A stretch of DNA of 64,000 bases from Nitzschia sp. pyKryTriq1 (taxonomy: Eukaryota > Bacillariophyta > Bacillariophyceae > Bacillariales > Bacillariaceae): assembly GCA_956465555.1 (NCBI GenBank), contig OY101123.1:1302001-1366000 (forward strand), written 5' to 3'. Positions 50,497 through 59,705 of this stretch are shown here, in pieces. Below the pieces are notes generated by a model. The model was given only the letters and a program-made list of their open reading frames with translations. It made no database searches and was not told the DNA's origin. A program made the translations under genes and the position numbers. Positions within the stretch are counted from its first letter, which is position 1. Each line of letters begins with the position of its first letter.

Positions 50497-50967
50497 ATGG
50501 AGCAAACGCGAGAGCGCGAATCCGCGTCGTCTGTTCCAGAAGCGTTTCTGGCCTCTGACCAGTGGTCGCCTCGTTTCGAAAATACCTTTTTCACTGTGAA
50601 ACATGAAGGCTTTGAGTTGGTTCAGTCATCACCAGAGCCAGATGAGCCTTCCGACATGTTCAAGGGGAAGGGGGTCTTTCCAGCATACTACTATAAAATC
50701 GATGTGTGCTGTGGCCACGCAAAGCACACTGTGCTTCGTCGATATTCCCAGTTTGCTTGGCTCGTCTCAAAAGTCCCTCGTGATACGCGACCGGATGCCC
50801 CAGAAATGCCACCGAAGACTTGGATCTGCCAACCACAGGATGCTACCTTCGCGCAGAATCGACTGGAGCAGCTACAAGAATTTCTTGAAGGATTTTTGCA
50901 GCGGCCTGGGATTGCAGCCGATTCTGCGGTGGTAGCGTTCCTGGAGCTCGAGAGGTTTGTCCGCTGA
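50497..50967 (+). CDS. PX domain protein
   Basis: Single-exon protein of 156 residues. Almost the whole chain is one phox-homology domain. YYYKIDVCCGHAKHTVLRRYSQFAWL contains the RRYSQF motif whose first Arg binds phosphoinositide phosphate. PPKTW takes the place of the Pro-rich loop, and RLEQLQEFLEGFLQRPGI is the C-terminal helix pair with the second conserved Arg. Such proteins bind PI3P on endosomes. There is no BAR or other sorting-nexin domain after it, so this is a minimal PX-only protein. It could act as a membrane adaptor in endosomal traffic. Confidence 0.9.
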   Translation: MEQTRERESASSVPEAFLASDQWSPRFENTFFTVKHEGFELVQSSPEPDEPSDMFKGKGVFPAYYYKIDVCCGHAKHTVLRRYSQFAWLVSKVPRDTRPDAPEMPPKTWICQPQDATFAQNRLEQLQEFLEGFLQRPGIAADSAVVAFLELERFVR

Positions 50968-51287
50968 TAAGCAAAGACAGCTGTTTGTCACATGTTGGTG
51001 TAGGAGCATGCACGTTGGTAATGTTGACCTACTTCTGGAAAAGGCATTAAATCAACCGTGAAACAGTTTGTTTTGCTTGGCATCTTTGGGTCGGCAGGGT
51101 AGACTCCCCACGAAATCAACGGTATTCTGGCAGTAGACTGCCCGTTTTCTGGAAAACCAGATTGCTTTAGGTTACGATCGATTTCCTGTGCTGTACAGCT
51201 TGGTGTCACTTTCTTTTTTATATGAATGTAAAAACTGTGTGTGTTCCAGTCAGATTGATTCAATATTTGCAATATCTATTCTAAAAT
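50968..51287. other. Short intergenic region between convergent genes
   Basis: No gene seen between the PX gene stop and the bilin reductase stop. Confidence 0.5.
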
Positions 51288-52265
51288 CTAATCCTGTGGA
51301 AACAGGACTTCGTCCAAAACTCTTTCCGTCCACTCTGCACCAAACAAGGAATTTAGCATTGGTTTGGCTGGATCGTTCATTCTTCGATATTCTAGGTAGC
51401 TGGGTTGGTGGTTTTGACCCTGAACACTCTCGCTATTGCTGCTATGCTGTTCGAGTAAATCCAGATACACGTCAAGATGTGCGACGAATGCTTCCCATAC
51501 TTCTGTCTGGATGACCGACACCGGATCCTCAAGCTCTTGTAATCTTGTCCAAAGAGCGTATTTGGAAACATATTGTTTGACGGGCTCTGGAAAGTCGCCT
51601 CCCCACGGATAGTTTGAGTTCTCTTTTACATAGTTCGAATACCAAGCTTGCCATTCACCTTCGAACGGATTTGGGTGCGTCATGGGTTGAGCATCCAGGA
51701 GCAGCAGATGTCTATTGCCTGGTAAACTAACCAAATCTATACCGAGGACAGGGAGCGAGGTAGCTTCGGATGGCATTACTACAAAATTGAGCACCTGGAT
51801 ACCCGCGCTTTGAATTGGTTCGGACGAAGATTCAGAAACTGTCTCCAGCAGGGCCACTCGAGCATACCGCACTAGTCCCTGTGAATCTGCTGTTGGTATC
51901 ATTGCTCTTGTTGAGATCTTGACCACCGAATCTCCTGTTCCCTTTGCGGGTGCTTCATTATGTTGCAGATCGAAGGGAAGATCGGCATCTTGAAACAACC
52001 CCGACGCCTCTAACTTTTCCCAGGCGTGATCTGAGAATCGTTTGTATAATCCCGACGCCAACACTTCTTGATCTACACCATTCGTCTGCCACAAGCCATG
52101 GCGCCCATAGCCCCATGCCTGGATGGGGGCAGATATCCGACCAAATTTGCTGCTCGATGCGAATGCAGCCGTCTTGGCAACGACACGATGTGGCAAATCA
52201 AGACAACACAGTGCTGCCGTCAGAGACACGATCAGTGAAATGAACCTCACCATACCAAATTTCAT
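51288..52265 (-). CDS. Ferredoxin-dependent bilin reductase (HY2/PebB family), plastid-targeted
   Basis: A protein of 325 residues from the ATG at 52265; an upstream in-frame ATG at 52283 would add six. The N-terminus is a signal peptide (MVRFISLIVSLTAALCCL) followed by KTAAFASSS, an A-F type site as in diatom plastid presequences. The body matches the bilin reductase family: VLGIDLVSLPGNRHLLLLD holds the central catalytic Asp region (near residue 171), WGGDFPEPVKQYVSKYALWTR is a family signature, and YLEYRRMNDPAKPML (near residue 293) is the C-terminal conserved Asp segment. These enzymes reduce biliverdin or a dihydro-biliverdin with electrons from ferredoxin in the plastid. HY2/PebB-like rather than PcyA-like features are my reading, and the product cannot be fixed. 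No heme oxygenase or phytochrome gene is nearby. Confidence 0.85.
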   Translation of the reverse strand: MKFGMVRFISLIVSLTAALCCLDLPHRVVAKTAAFASSSKFGRISAPIQAWGYGRHGLWQTNGVDQEVLASGLYKRFSDHAWEKLEASGLFQDADLPFDLQHNEAPAKGTGDSVVKISTRAMIPTADSQGLVRYARVALLETVSESSSEPIQSAGIQVLNFVVMPSEATSLPVLGIDLVSLPGNRHLLLLDAQPMTHPNPFEGEWQAWYSNYVKENSNYPWGGDFPEPVKQYVSKYALWTRLQELEDPVSVIQTEVWEAFVAHLDVYLDLLEQHSSNSESVQGQNHQPSYLEYRRMNDPAKPMLNSLFGAEWTERVLDEVLFPQD

Positions 52266-53200
52266 ATGCTCAAATATAGCCATGTTGCTTGCTATTTTAT
52301 CACACCGGTATTAGGACTACTTCGGCTTTCGATATGTTATTGCATGGAGTCAACTTATTTGTGTGCTCCAGAAAAACCGATGGCCGATGGCGGCGCTCAT
52401 CAGCATAATACTGCGTATGTACCAGTACCGGTATGGATACCGCTGCGTTTAGCAGACCCTGGATCGGATTGATCGTCGTCGCGCGCATATCATACCGGTA
52501 CCGTAGTATCATCACGATCTTTGTTCTGTCTGTCATCCGGTTCTAGATCTTTTTGTGCTCGTTGTGTTGCGGGCGCGAGTCCTGGTATCATACCATCATA
52601 CCGTTACCGGTAGGTACCTCTCCTCTCCCTGTCCCTCTCCTCTCCTCTCCTCTCCTCTCTACTTGTACAGTACCGGTAGTACGAGTATGGCACAGGTAGA
52701 GTAGAGACAGTTTTTCGCTGCTTTACGATATAGTACCGTAGTAGAGAGTTTATAGTAGAGGATCTCTCTACCGGTACCTCTCTCTGTCTACTCTAGCTAG
52801 AGTAGAGAGTACCGACGATAGGCCGCCACGAGCATTCCTAGCTACCGTAGTAGCAGCAGCAACTAAAGAAGCGAAAAAGTGCCACATAATGTTTGGCAAC
52901 TACCTTGACGGTCGAGAGGGAGGGAATCTTGTTGCCGCCGGAACGATACTCGCCAAGTTCGACAGTCCAATGATTAATTGTGCTCTCTCTACCTAGTAGA
53001 GACTTTCTTCGTTCTGTTTGACTAATTATTCGTACTCCACTGCTGCGGTTCAATACTCTCCGAGATGGGAATTCACAATACGGTAATAGAGTTTTGCTGC
53101 TCGTAGAGCTACTTCCTCCTACTAGTCTATATCTTTGCTTCTTCTTATGATGAAAAACAAGGCAGTCAAGTCAAAGTTGACTATTCCATTGTTTTGTTTT
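52266..53200. other. Intergenic region with a hairpin repeat copy
   Basis: No convincing gene. It holds GTACCGG clusters at about 52420-52440, 52485-52510 and 52600-52680, a run of TCTCC units near 52618-52660, and the repeat copy at 52711-52926. Confidence 0.6.
52711..52926. repeat. Second copy of the inverted-repeat family
   Basis: The left inner end TTTTTCGCTGCTTTACGATAT is at 52711-52731. The right arm, about 52866-52920, read in reverse gives CTCTCGACCGTCAAGGTAGT followed by GGCACTTTTTCGCTTCTTTA, matching the arms of the element at 23590-23990. The left outer half seems lost or diverged. The interior is TAGTAG/GTAC-rich, as in the first copy. Confidence 0.65.
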
Positions 53201-54597
53201 TCATTCACTGTAGTCATCACCATCATCCTCGATGCTTTCGTCGTCGTCTTCTTCTTCTGAATCCACAAAAGCATCCAATCCGTCTTCGTCGTCAGAGTTA
53301 TCCTCATCCTCCGTGTCACTATCAATATCATCCTCTTGAAAAGCTGTTTGTATTTCGGCGATTTGCTGCTTAAGTGCTTCCTCTTTAGCTGGCATGTTCG
53401 TAATGCGATTCGAGGCCCAAGACGAGAAAACCACGCTGGCTTGGACAATACTAGTAGCCGTTTCATCCAATGAGTCCGTATAAATGCCAAAATTGGTGCG
53501 TGCCTGCGACAACCAAACGCGTTCCGCTTTCAAGTCTGCTTCTTGTTGCAGGAGAGGTGCGATTTTCTGGATAAACGGGACCGTAGAAAGCTCGGGAAGA
53601 TAACGAACAGCCTTGACATTAACGGCTTGTGGATAGTGCCTCAGTGAGAGAATAATCAAATCCTGGACGAGAGGTCGATTACATCGACGAGCCAGATAAT
53701 GAATTGGAAGCCCGTTGCCTCTTCTTCCCTTGGTACGGACAGCTTCCGGGCATTCGGATATCAAAAAACGGCAAATCCGCGACGTGTTTTCCGTGCACTT
53801 GCTGGGCGCAGTCGTTCCTTCTTCGGGCGTGGAGGCGAGTGCCTCACAGGCGTAGTGTAAGCAAGTCATCCCGAGACGATTGCGATGAGACATTGCTTCA
53901 GGGTATTGCTTCGCCATCCATTCGAATAGTTCGGCATCGCACTCGTCCCATCCAAGCAAGGAACAGCTGAGCGGGAGATCACCCATGCCGAGAATCAATT
54001 TTTTTGTCGGAGCGCCTGCGGGCATAGCTCATAGAAAGTACGAACCACAGATGCTGAGCACTCGCCACTGGCGTAATGACTCACCAATTCATAATGTGGG
54101 GGTTGTCTGCGAAGTTTGGGGTGCTCGAAAATCCAAGCATGATGCTCGACGATCCATGGAAGTAAAACACAGTGACAACTGTTCTCGGCAATGATATGAA
54201 TAGGACGCTTATGTTTCCCTTTCCACATCAAAGCATGAGGATTCATAGTAATGAGAAACTTAATAGCGTCGTGGCCGACATTTCTTCCATAGGTTTTTTC
54301 GCAGACAGTTGTCAAAAGCGACCACCCAAGTACATCCTTTGAGACAGTTCGAGCAAGGATTGGATGCTCTGTCACTTCTTGCCGAATATGTTCGCACATC
54401 TCCCGAGCGGCTTCCTGTATACTTTGCTCATCTTCATTGACGGAAAACAATTCATAGATTTCGTCAAAAAGACTTTGAAACTTGTCGTTCAAATTCTCCG
54501 GTAAATCCGAATCCAGGACAAGTTTCGGCGCTTCCGTACTCGCAGCAGTCGTCGTATAAGTTTGAGGATCGTCCATGGAGGCTTTTTCGTTCGACAT
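53201..54597 (-). CDS. Ankyrin-like repeat protein interrupted by a frameshift at an A7 tract
   Basis: Two overlapping frames make one protein. The upstream frame (54597 to a TGA at 53995-53997) gives 200 residues with units such as RPIHIIAENS and ALMWKGKHK. The downstream frame (to 53201) continues at once with GMGDLPLSCSLL, LGMTCLHYACEAL and LPIHYLARRC, which are ankyrin-type helices of the kind common in diatoms (xxALRxKxxxGxLPLH). The join is at seven A residues (plus-strand T run 53999-54005), where the zero frame reads CAA AAA AAT TGA. A shift of -1, or a change in the A count, connects the frames. The C-terminal 45 residues are almost all Asp/Glu/Ser. A sequencing error, a pseudogene or programmed slippage are all possible. 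No GT-AG intron of reasonable size fits. Confidence 0.75.
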
Positions 54598-55217
54598 GGT
54601 ACTTTCTCTCGTCTTTGGTTACAACAATGGTAGAAGTAAAGAAGTTGGATAGAGACACCGTTGTACCGGTAGTGATAATGGATAGAAGACAGTCAGTCGG
54701 TACAGTGTCGTATCGAGGTACAAGTAGCGTGTATGCTAATACAGTAAGTGCTAAGTACACAGAGTGTACATCAAGAAGTACATAGGCCTGCGCGTGTTTT
54801 GTCATGCATGGCCAATGCGGTCCCGCGTCTTCCGGGCGTCGCCTATTGGATCGTGCGTGACGTTTCAGTCGTGTGGTGGACTACGACGACCTGACGACTC
54901 TCTGACACAGTACATCATGCATACTCGTCCCAAGTACCTGGTACGTACCGGTACCAGGTACTGTACCGGTATGACAGTACGAACAAAGGCAACTGGCGGC
55001 AACTGGCAACTGGCAACTCGCAATAACGACGTTATCTCCTTCGTCTCTGCGAGTTACGAGTACTGTATTACAAATAATAGTCTTCCTTTCGATGATTTCC
55101 TGCCTCAAGAGGCTTGATTCTTGTGGTATATTCCTCGCTGCTTTTAGGTGGTATATTTGGTCGCATGTTACGTCGGGTTCCGATCCTGGATCCGTGTAGC
55201 TCGGTCCCAAAAAGGAT
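54598..55217. other. Intergenic region between divergent genes
   Basis: No gene seen. A GTAC palindrome cluster (GGTACGTACCGGTACCAGG and flanks) lies at about 54933-54985. Confidence 0.55.
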
Positions 55218-57035
55218 ATGAGCGCATTAGTTGTCAAAAGGACGAAAACCACGATGCGCTGCCTCTTTGTTGTACTTGTACTGTTGTGGTTGTTGAGCTC
55301 CACTGCTGCCTTTGTGCCCATATATCGAAGAGCATGTGTATCCTCGCCTTTGTGTGGAGTGATCCCATCCGAACGAGTGGACGAGCCCGCAGATGTCCTG
55401 GGAGGAGCAGCCGTCAGACGGATAACAACTCTGGTTCAAGCTAGATCAAAAGAGCGGGCAGAAGGAAATTACGAGAAGGCAGATCTGCTACGTCGCGATA
55501 TTCTAGAAATCCCGATCCCAGAAGGATATGAAATTTGGATTGAGGACGTCCCTCGGAAAATGGGAGGCGGGAGCAACTGGGCGCTACTACGGAACCCAGA
55601 AGACGAATCGGAAGGTAGTTTACCCGGATCAACGATTCTTCAGCTGGCCCATGTCGCATTGGGACTGGCTGTGGAAACATCGAATCAAGCTAATCGCATT
55701 CGATCCAGAGCGATTTCACTCGAGGAGGCTAATCAGCTGACTTCGTCGAGTGACGACTTGAAATCAAAACAGCTGGAGGTCATTGTAGACCAGGCCCTAG
55801 AGAGACTGAAACATTCCGCTGTTCAAATTGAACTGGGCGGACGAAAAGCAGCAGACGCGGCGTTTTGGTTTGCTCTTGCAGGTGTCAAGGAGCAGGCGCT
55901 TTTTGAGCGTCTCGTCGAGCTAAGCACCTTGGAGCTTGAGCGCTTTGGTGAGCGGGCCTCGTGTCGGACGAAAGACATCTATCAGATACTGGAAAGATTC
56001 GCTGCGGCGGGCGTTACATGCGACGCTGGGTTAGAAAGGGCGGTTGTGCAGAGTTTGAAATCCAAGGGTGACGCAGTGGGCTCAAATAGTATATTTCTAG
56101 ATTTGCATTCAGAAAGGCCGCTGCTCTTGATCTGGAAATTTTCCACCAAACAGAAGAAACAACGGGCATTCCTTCAGTCTGCTATACGACACTGGGAAAG
56201 ACAAAGAGGGATTCAAACTATACCAGAAGGAAAGACGGCGGAGTATAGTTCGAGCTCGGAATGCTGGTGTGATGCCTTCGATGATGCAACAAGACCACTG
56301 GTGGTGGATATTGGCTGTGGTATGGGGGTCTCAATCCTTGGACTTTCTACTTGCACAGACAAATCGAACTCAAATCACCTTCTTGGAAGAATGAATGAGA
56401 AGGAGCTGCATGAATGGAAAGACTGCAATTTCATCGGTGTCGATCTGGGTGGGCTCGGTATTGAGTATGCGAAGGGAGTCGCAAGTAGATGGGGAATCCA
56501 AGGACGAACGCAATTTTTCATGGGTGCTGCAGAAGAATTCGTGGAGAGAATACAACAGGAGTATCCTGGCCCTGTTCAACTTTGTTTCATCCAATTTCCA
56601 ACTCCCTACAGGCTCCAGAAAGAAGAACCAGGGAATTCACAACTCCCAACAAGCCCTCAAGACGGGTTTATGGTTACGCCTCGGTTACTGGGACAGGTGA
56701 GCTCAATGCTAAGTACCCATGGCAGGTTGCTGCTGCAAAGCAATTGTGAAGATGTTGCGCTTTGGATGAGATCGGCTGCCTGCGAAAATGGGTTTTTCTC
56801 AGTTATTGATAATCCCGCCGGTATGGAGCAAGACTACGAAATACCAGTTACGAGTCCGAGGATTCTTCCTCAAAGAACCCGCGACTGGATTGCGATGGGT
56901 GGCGCCCGTGCCGAGGGTCCTGGGTGGTACATGAAGCCTCTCCTCCCACGGAAAGGTGCCACAGAAACCGAAGTCGCCTGCATGCTGAACGGAACGCCTG
57001 TACATAGATGTTTATTATCGAACCGGATAAGATAG
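55218..57035 (+). CDS. Plastid-targeted TrmB-like tRNA (guanine-N7) methyltransferase with N-terminal extension
   Basis: Single-exon protein of 605 residues. After MSALVVKRTKTT comes a signal peptide (MRCLFVVLVLLWLLSST) and AAFVP, a diatom plastid-type cleavage site. Translation could also start at the second Met (55254). Residues about 75-125 (RSKERAEGNYEKADLLRRDIL, then EGYEIWIEDVP) resemble the AD-rich helical domain found at the end of CysRS-type proteins. Residues 170-300 are helical and unassigned. From about 360 to 520 there is a Rossmann methyltransferase fold: VVDIGCGMGVSILGL for SAM binding, NFIGVDLGGLGIEYA, then LCFIQFPTPYR, which corresponds to the TrmB F-P-D-P-W motif with T for D and Y for W. 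Likely role is m7G46 formation in plastid tRNAs, though the altered motif leaves room for another target. Confidence 0.82.
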   Translation: MSALVVKRTKTTMRCLFVVLVLLWLLSSTAAFVPIYRRACVSSPLCGVIPSERVDEPADVLGGAAVRRITTLVQARSKERAEGNYEKADLLRRDILEIPIPEGYEIWIEDVPRKMGGGSNWALLRNPEDESEGSLPGSTILQLAHVALGLAVETSNQANRIRSRAISLEEANQLTSSSDDLKSKQLEVIVDQALERLKHSAVQIELGGRKAADAAFWFALAGVKEQALFERLVELSTLELERFGERASCRTKDIYQILERFAAAGVTCDAGLERAVVQSLKSKGDAVGSNSIFLDLHSERPLLLIWKFSTKQKKQRAFLQSAIRHWERQRGIQTIPEGKTAEYSSSSECWCDAFDDATRPLVVDIGCGMGVSILGLSTCTDKSNSNHLLGRMNEKELHEWKDCNFIGVDLGGLGIEYAKGVASRWGIQGRTQFFMGAAEEFVERIQQEYPGPVQLCFIQFPTPYRLQKEEPGNSQLPTSPQDGFMVTPRLLGQVSSMLSTHGRLLLQSNCEDVALWMRSAACENGFFSVIDNPAGMEQDYEIPVTSPRILPQRTRDWIAMGGARAEGPGWYMKPLLPRKGATETEVACMLNGTPVHRCLLSNRIR

Positions 57036-57095
57036 ATGTTGCACTTTGGAATAGATATCGTCCTACTGTATTTTAGTTAAAATTCAAGTAATCGT

Positions 57096-58862
57096 TTATG
57101 GGCACTTTCGGTTGACAATCGCCGAGCCCCATTCTTCGTATTCCGCTTTTGTAATCCACATTTCATGGAATGTTCCCAGACTGGCCAGGATGCTCCCTCC
57201 CAACCAGCTACAAATCGCCCGCTCTTGAATCGATGGGCTTAGCATTTTGACTCTCCAACCCGGTGTGTGAGTATGGATAATTGCTTCAATTTGTTCGCGC
57301 AAGAGATCCGGAGCCGCTTGATCGGTCGGTCCAATACAGGCTCCTCCACCGCACAAGACAACGTTGCCAAGCATACTCGCTTGCTGGTCACGGTCACATC
57401 GAAAGGCCGAATCACACACCATGTTCGCAATGGGCGCCGAGGTGAGTTGTTCCAAATGACTTTGCAAGTAAGAAGAACTAGCACGCTGCAGGACGCGGTT
57501 GTCGAAGTGGACTTTGGGAGTGTCAGCTTGTTCGGCTTTGGCTTTGCTAGGGCTCGCCTTTTTGCTCACTTCTGAACGTGTCGTCGAGCCTCGTGTTGCG
57601 CGTCGAGAACTCACTCCTACCGCGGTTGCTTCCGTGTATTTCTCTGTCTGTGTCTTTTTCTCATCCGTGTCCATGGCATCGTCGTCATCAGTATCCTCCA
57701 CTTCCTCGTCCTCATCCGTCTGGGTCGCCGTTGTTAAAACCGATTGATATTGCGTCTTTAGTGTCTCTAGAGCATCCTCTCGAGGCTTGGGTCCAGACTC
57801 GGGAGCCGGTCCCAACGCCAGATCGGCCACGGCAAATCGATTATGGGATGGCACATCCACTTGCTTTCCATCGGGGAGGGTGTAGGCGATCGAGGGGACT
57901 AGAAGCGATTTGCTGACAGCCGTATTGATGGACTGACCAGCACCAGATTCTCGACATTCTCGGGCAATCTGCAACAAGGCCAAACGATGAAATTGTTCCT
58001 CTCGAGCCTCCAATTTGGGATTTCGGACCTGATAGATAGGTTTCAGTTGCGTCATCTTGTTGGCCGTACAGAGAGCTTGAAGTTGCTTCAACGCTAGTTC
58101 ATCCATTGCCAAGGTTCCAATCGGAGACCGACGAATCGCTTTTTGTTCCACATATCCCTCATAGACTGGAGTGACGGTCGTCCCATTATAGCCGATATCA
58201 ACGACCGTACTGGTCGTTCTTCCAGACGCGTAACATGCCAGAGTCGCATCTCGTCCAAAAAAGGTCGCCGGCACCTGACACTCCTCCATTAGAATCTCTA
58301 GCAGTTGTTGCCGCAAAGGAGGCGGATTGTACGAGCGCTCCACCATTAGCAATGGGTGTTCTGTCTGATCCTTCAACCCCAGGGACTTTTCGTAACCGTG
58401 CCGCAAGAAAGTAGGTATCAAATCGGCCCAATCGGCCTCGCTGGCGGTGTGCGACGAAGGATCGTACCAGAGTCCGGTCGTCGGATCCACAGGATTGGCT
58501 ACCTCCCAGTCTCCGTCCGTATCTCCAGCCAAAGGTCGACTTAAAGAATCATAGTGAACCTTTTTGATCGGCCGACGTCGTCGTCGTTGTTTGGAAGCTT
58601 CCTCGCCCCCTTCTTCTCGTAACACCGCGACATTCTAAGGATTGATTGAAATCAGGAGAAGAAGAAAAGGTACGTGTGTGAGCAGTGTGTGACTTGTTTG
58701 TGCTACGAACAAACACATTTTGACTCTCTCTCCCCTCAGCGCACGTACCGATCGAAAGTAGGATCGCGGGTAGTCCTCTCCGGCATAACCAATCTTGGTA
58801 GACCACGCGCCAATGTCCGCTACGATGGCATTGACCGAGTCGCCAGAGGTATAGAGTGCCAT
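57096..58862 (-). CDS. ARP4: Actin-related protein 4 (BAF53/ACTL6-like)
   Basis: Two exons in phase 0: 58749-58862 (38 codons, starts MALYTSGDSV; donor GTACGT) and 57096-58634 (acceptor CTTAG), giving 550 residues. The N-terminus IVADIGAWSTKIGYAGEDYPR is the actin phosphate-1 loop in the Arp4 form. Other actin-fold pieces are YNPPPLRQQLLEILMEE, TTSTVVDIGYNGTTVTPVYEG (phosphate 2) and NVVLCGGGACI. A Lys/Asp-rich insert of about 75 residues (near 320-395) makes it longer than yeast or human Arp4. Arp4 binds ATP and pairs with actin in the INO80, SWR1 and NuA4 complexes and, in animals, BAF. The gene is convergent with the TrmB-like gene, with 60 bp between stops, and divergent from the armadillo gene. 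Confidence 0.93.
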
Positions 58863-59705
58863 ATTGTTGTCTTTGTGGGCAGTGGTGTTGGAATGAGTAT
58901 ACTGTACGAGTAAGTCAGCCGGGTAGATAGATATACGACTCAACAATGAACCCTGGATTCAAACCGGAAGACCAATGTGGATGCTTCACAAAGTCGGTGA
59001 CGAGTGACGAGTGACGAAAGGATGAACGATGAATAATAACGTCGGGTGTGACGGGGAGAGATGGCGGGTCCTGGGTCGGTGGGTCGGTTGTGGTTGCCGC
59101 CATTGTCAGCTTTTTCTGGCTGTTGGCGTCTCGCTGTCTGCTGTCGTCGGGTATCGTGGATAGCGCGCTGTGGCCGGACGGACGACTGACGAGACCGCCT
59201 ATGTGGAAAAAGCGTCTGCTCGCATCTGATACTGCATGCGCGCTGCTGGCTGCTGTGCGGTTCCAGGGCGGTTTCGAGTTTCGAGATTGGATCAGGCAGG
59301 TCCAAACGAATTGCAAGACACGGCCGTCATCATTCATCCCATCAGCCGTCACTACAAACTATTCCTGGAAGTCATACAATAGTTGTTGTCTCGAAAAGAT
59401 CCTTCTCATATCGCAGAGCGACAGTTATCCTCCTCGTCGCTCCTTGGATTCATTTATTATCTCACTCTGCTAACGGTATAGAGACTACTTACTCTTTGAT
59501 TTCCGATCGGTTTCGAGCGAGTGAGGCGCGAACGAGAAAGCAAGCTTCTTCCTTCTTCTGTGACTCAAAATCAAGCGACCGCGGGCGAGCGGCCGTTTTG
59601 GTTTGGTTTAGTTTGGTTTTGTTGGCTGGGACCATACAAAGTAGACTGTTGGCTCATTCATTTCGCTCGACGCGCTGATAGTACAACAGCAGTAACATCA
59701 TCATC
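58863..59705. promoter_or_regulatory. Divergent promoter region of ARP4 and armadillo protein gene
   Basis: No accepted gene in 843 bp. Frames of 120-145 codons exist on both strands (58940-59473) but overlap each other and have no domain. GC content looks higher than in the other gaps near 59040-59280. Confidence 0.45.

Noticed and set aside
58940-59473. Overlapping frames on both strands between ARP4 and the armadillo gene
   Set aside because: High GC alone lengthens frames here; no recognised domain or consistent start.
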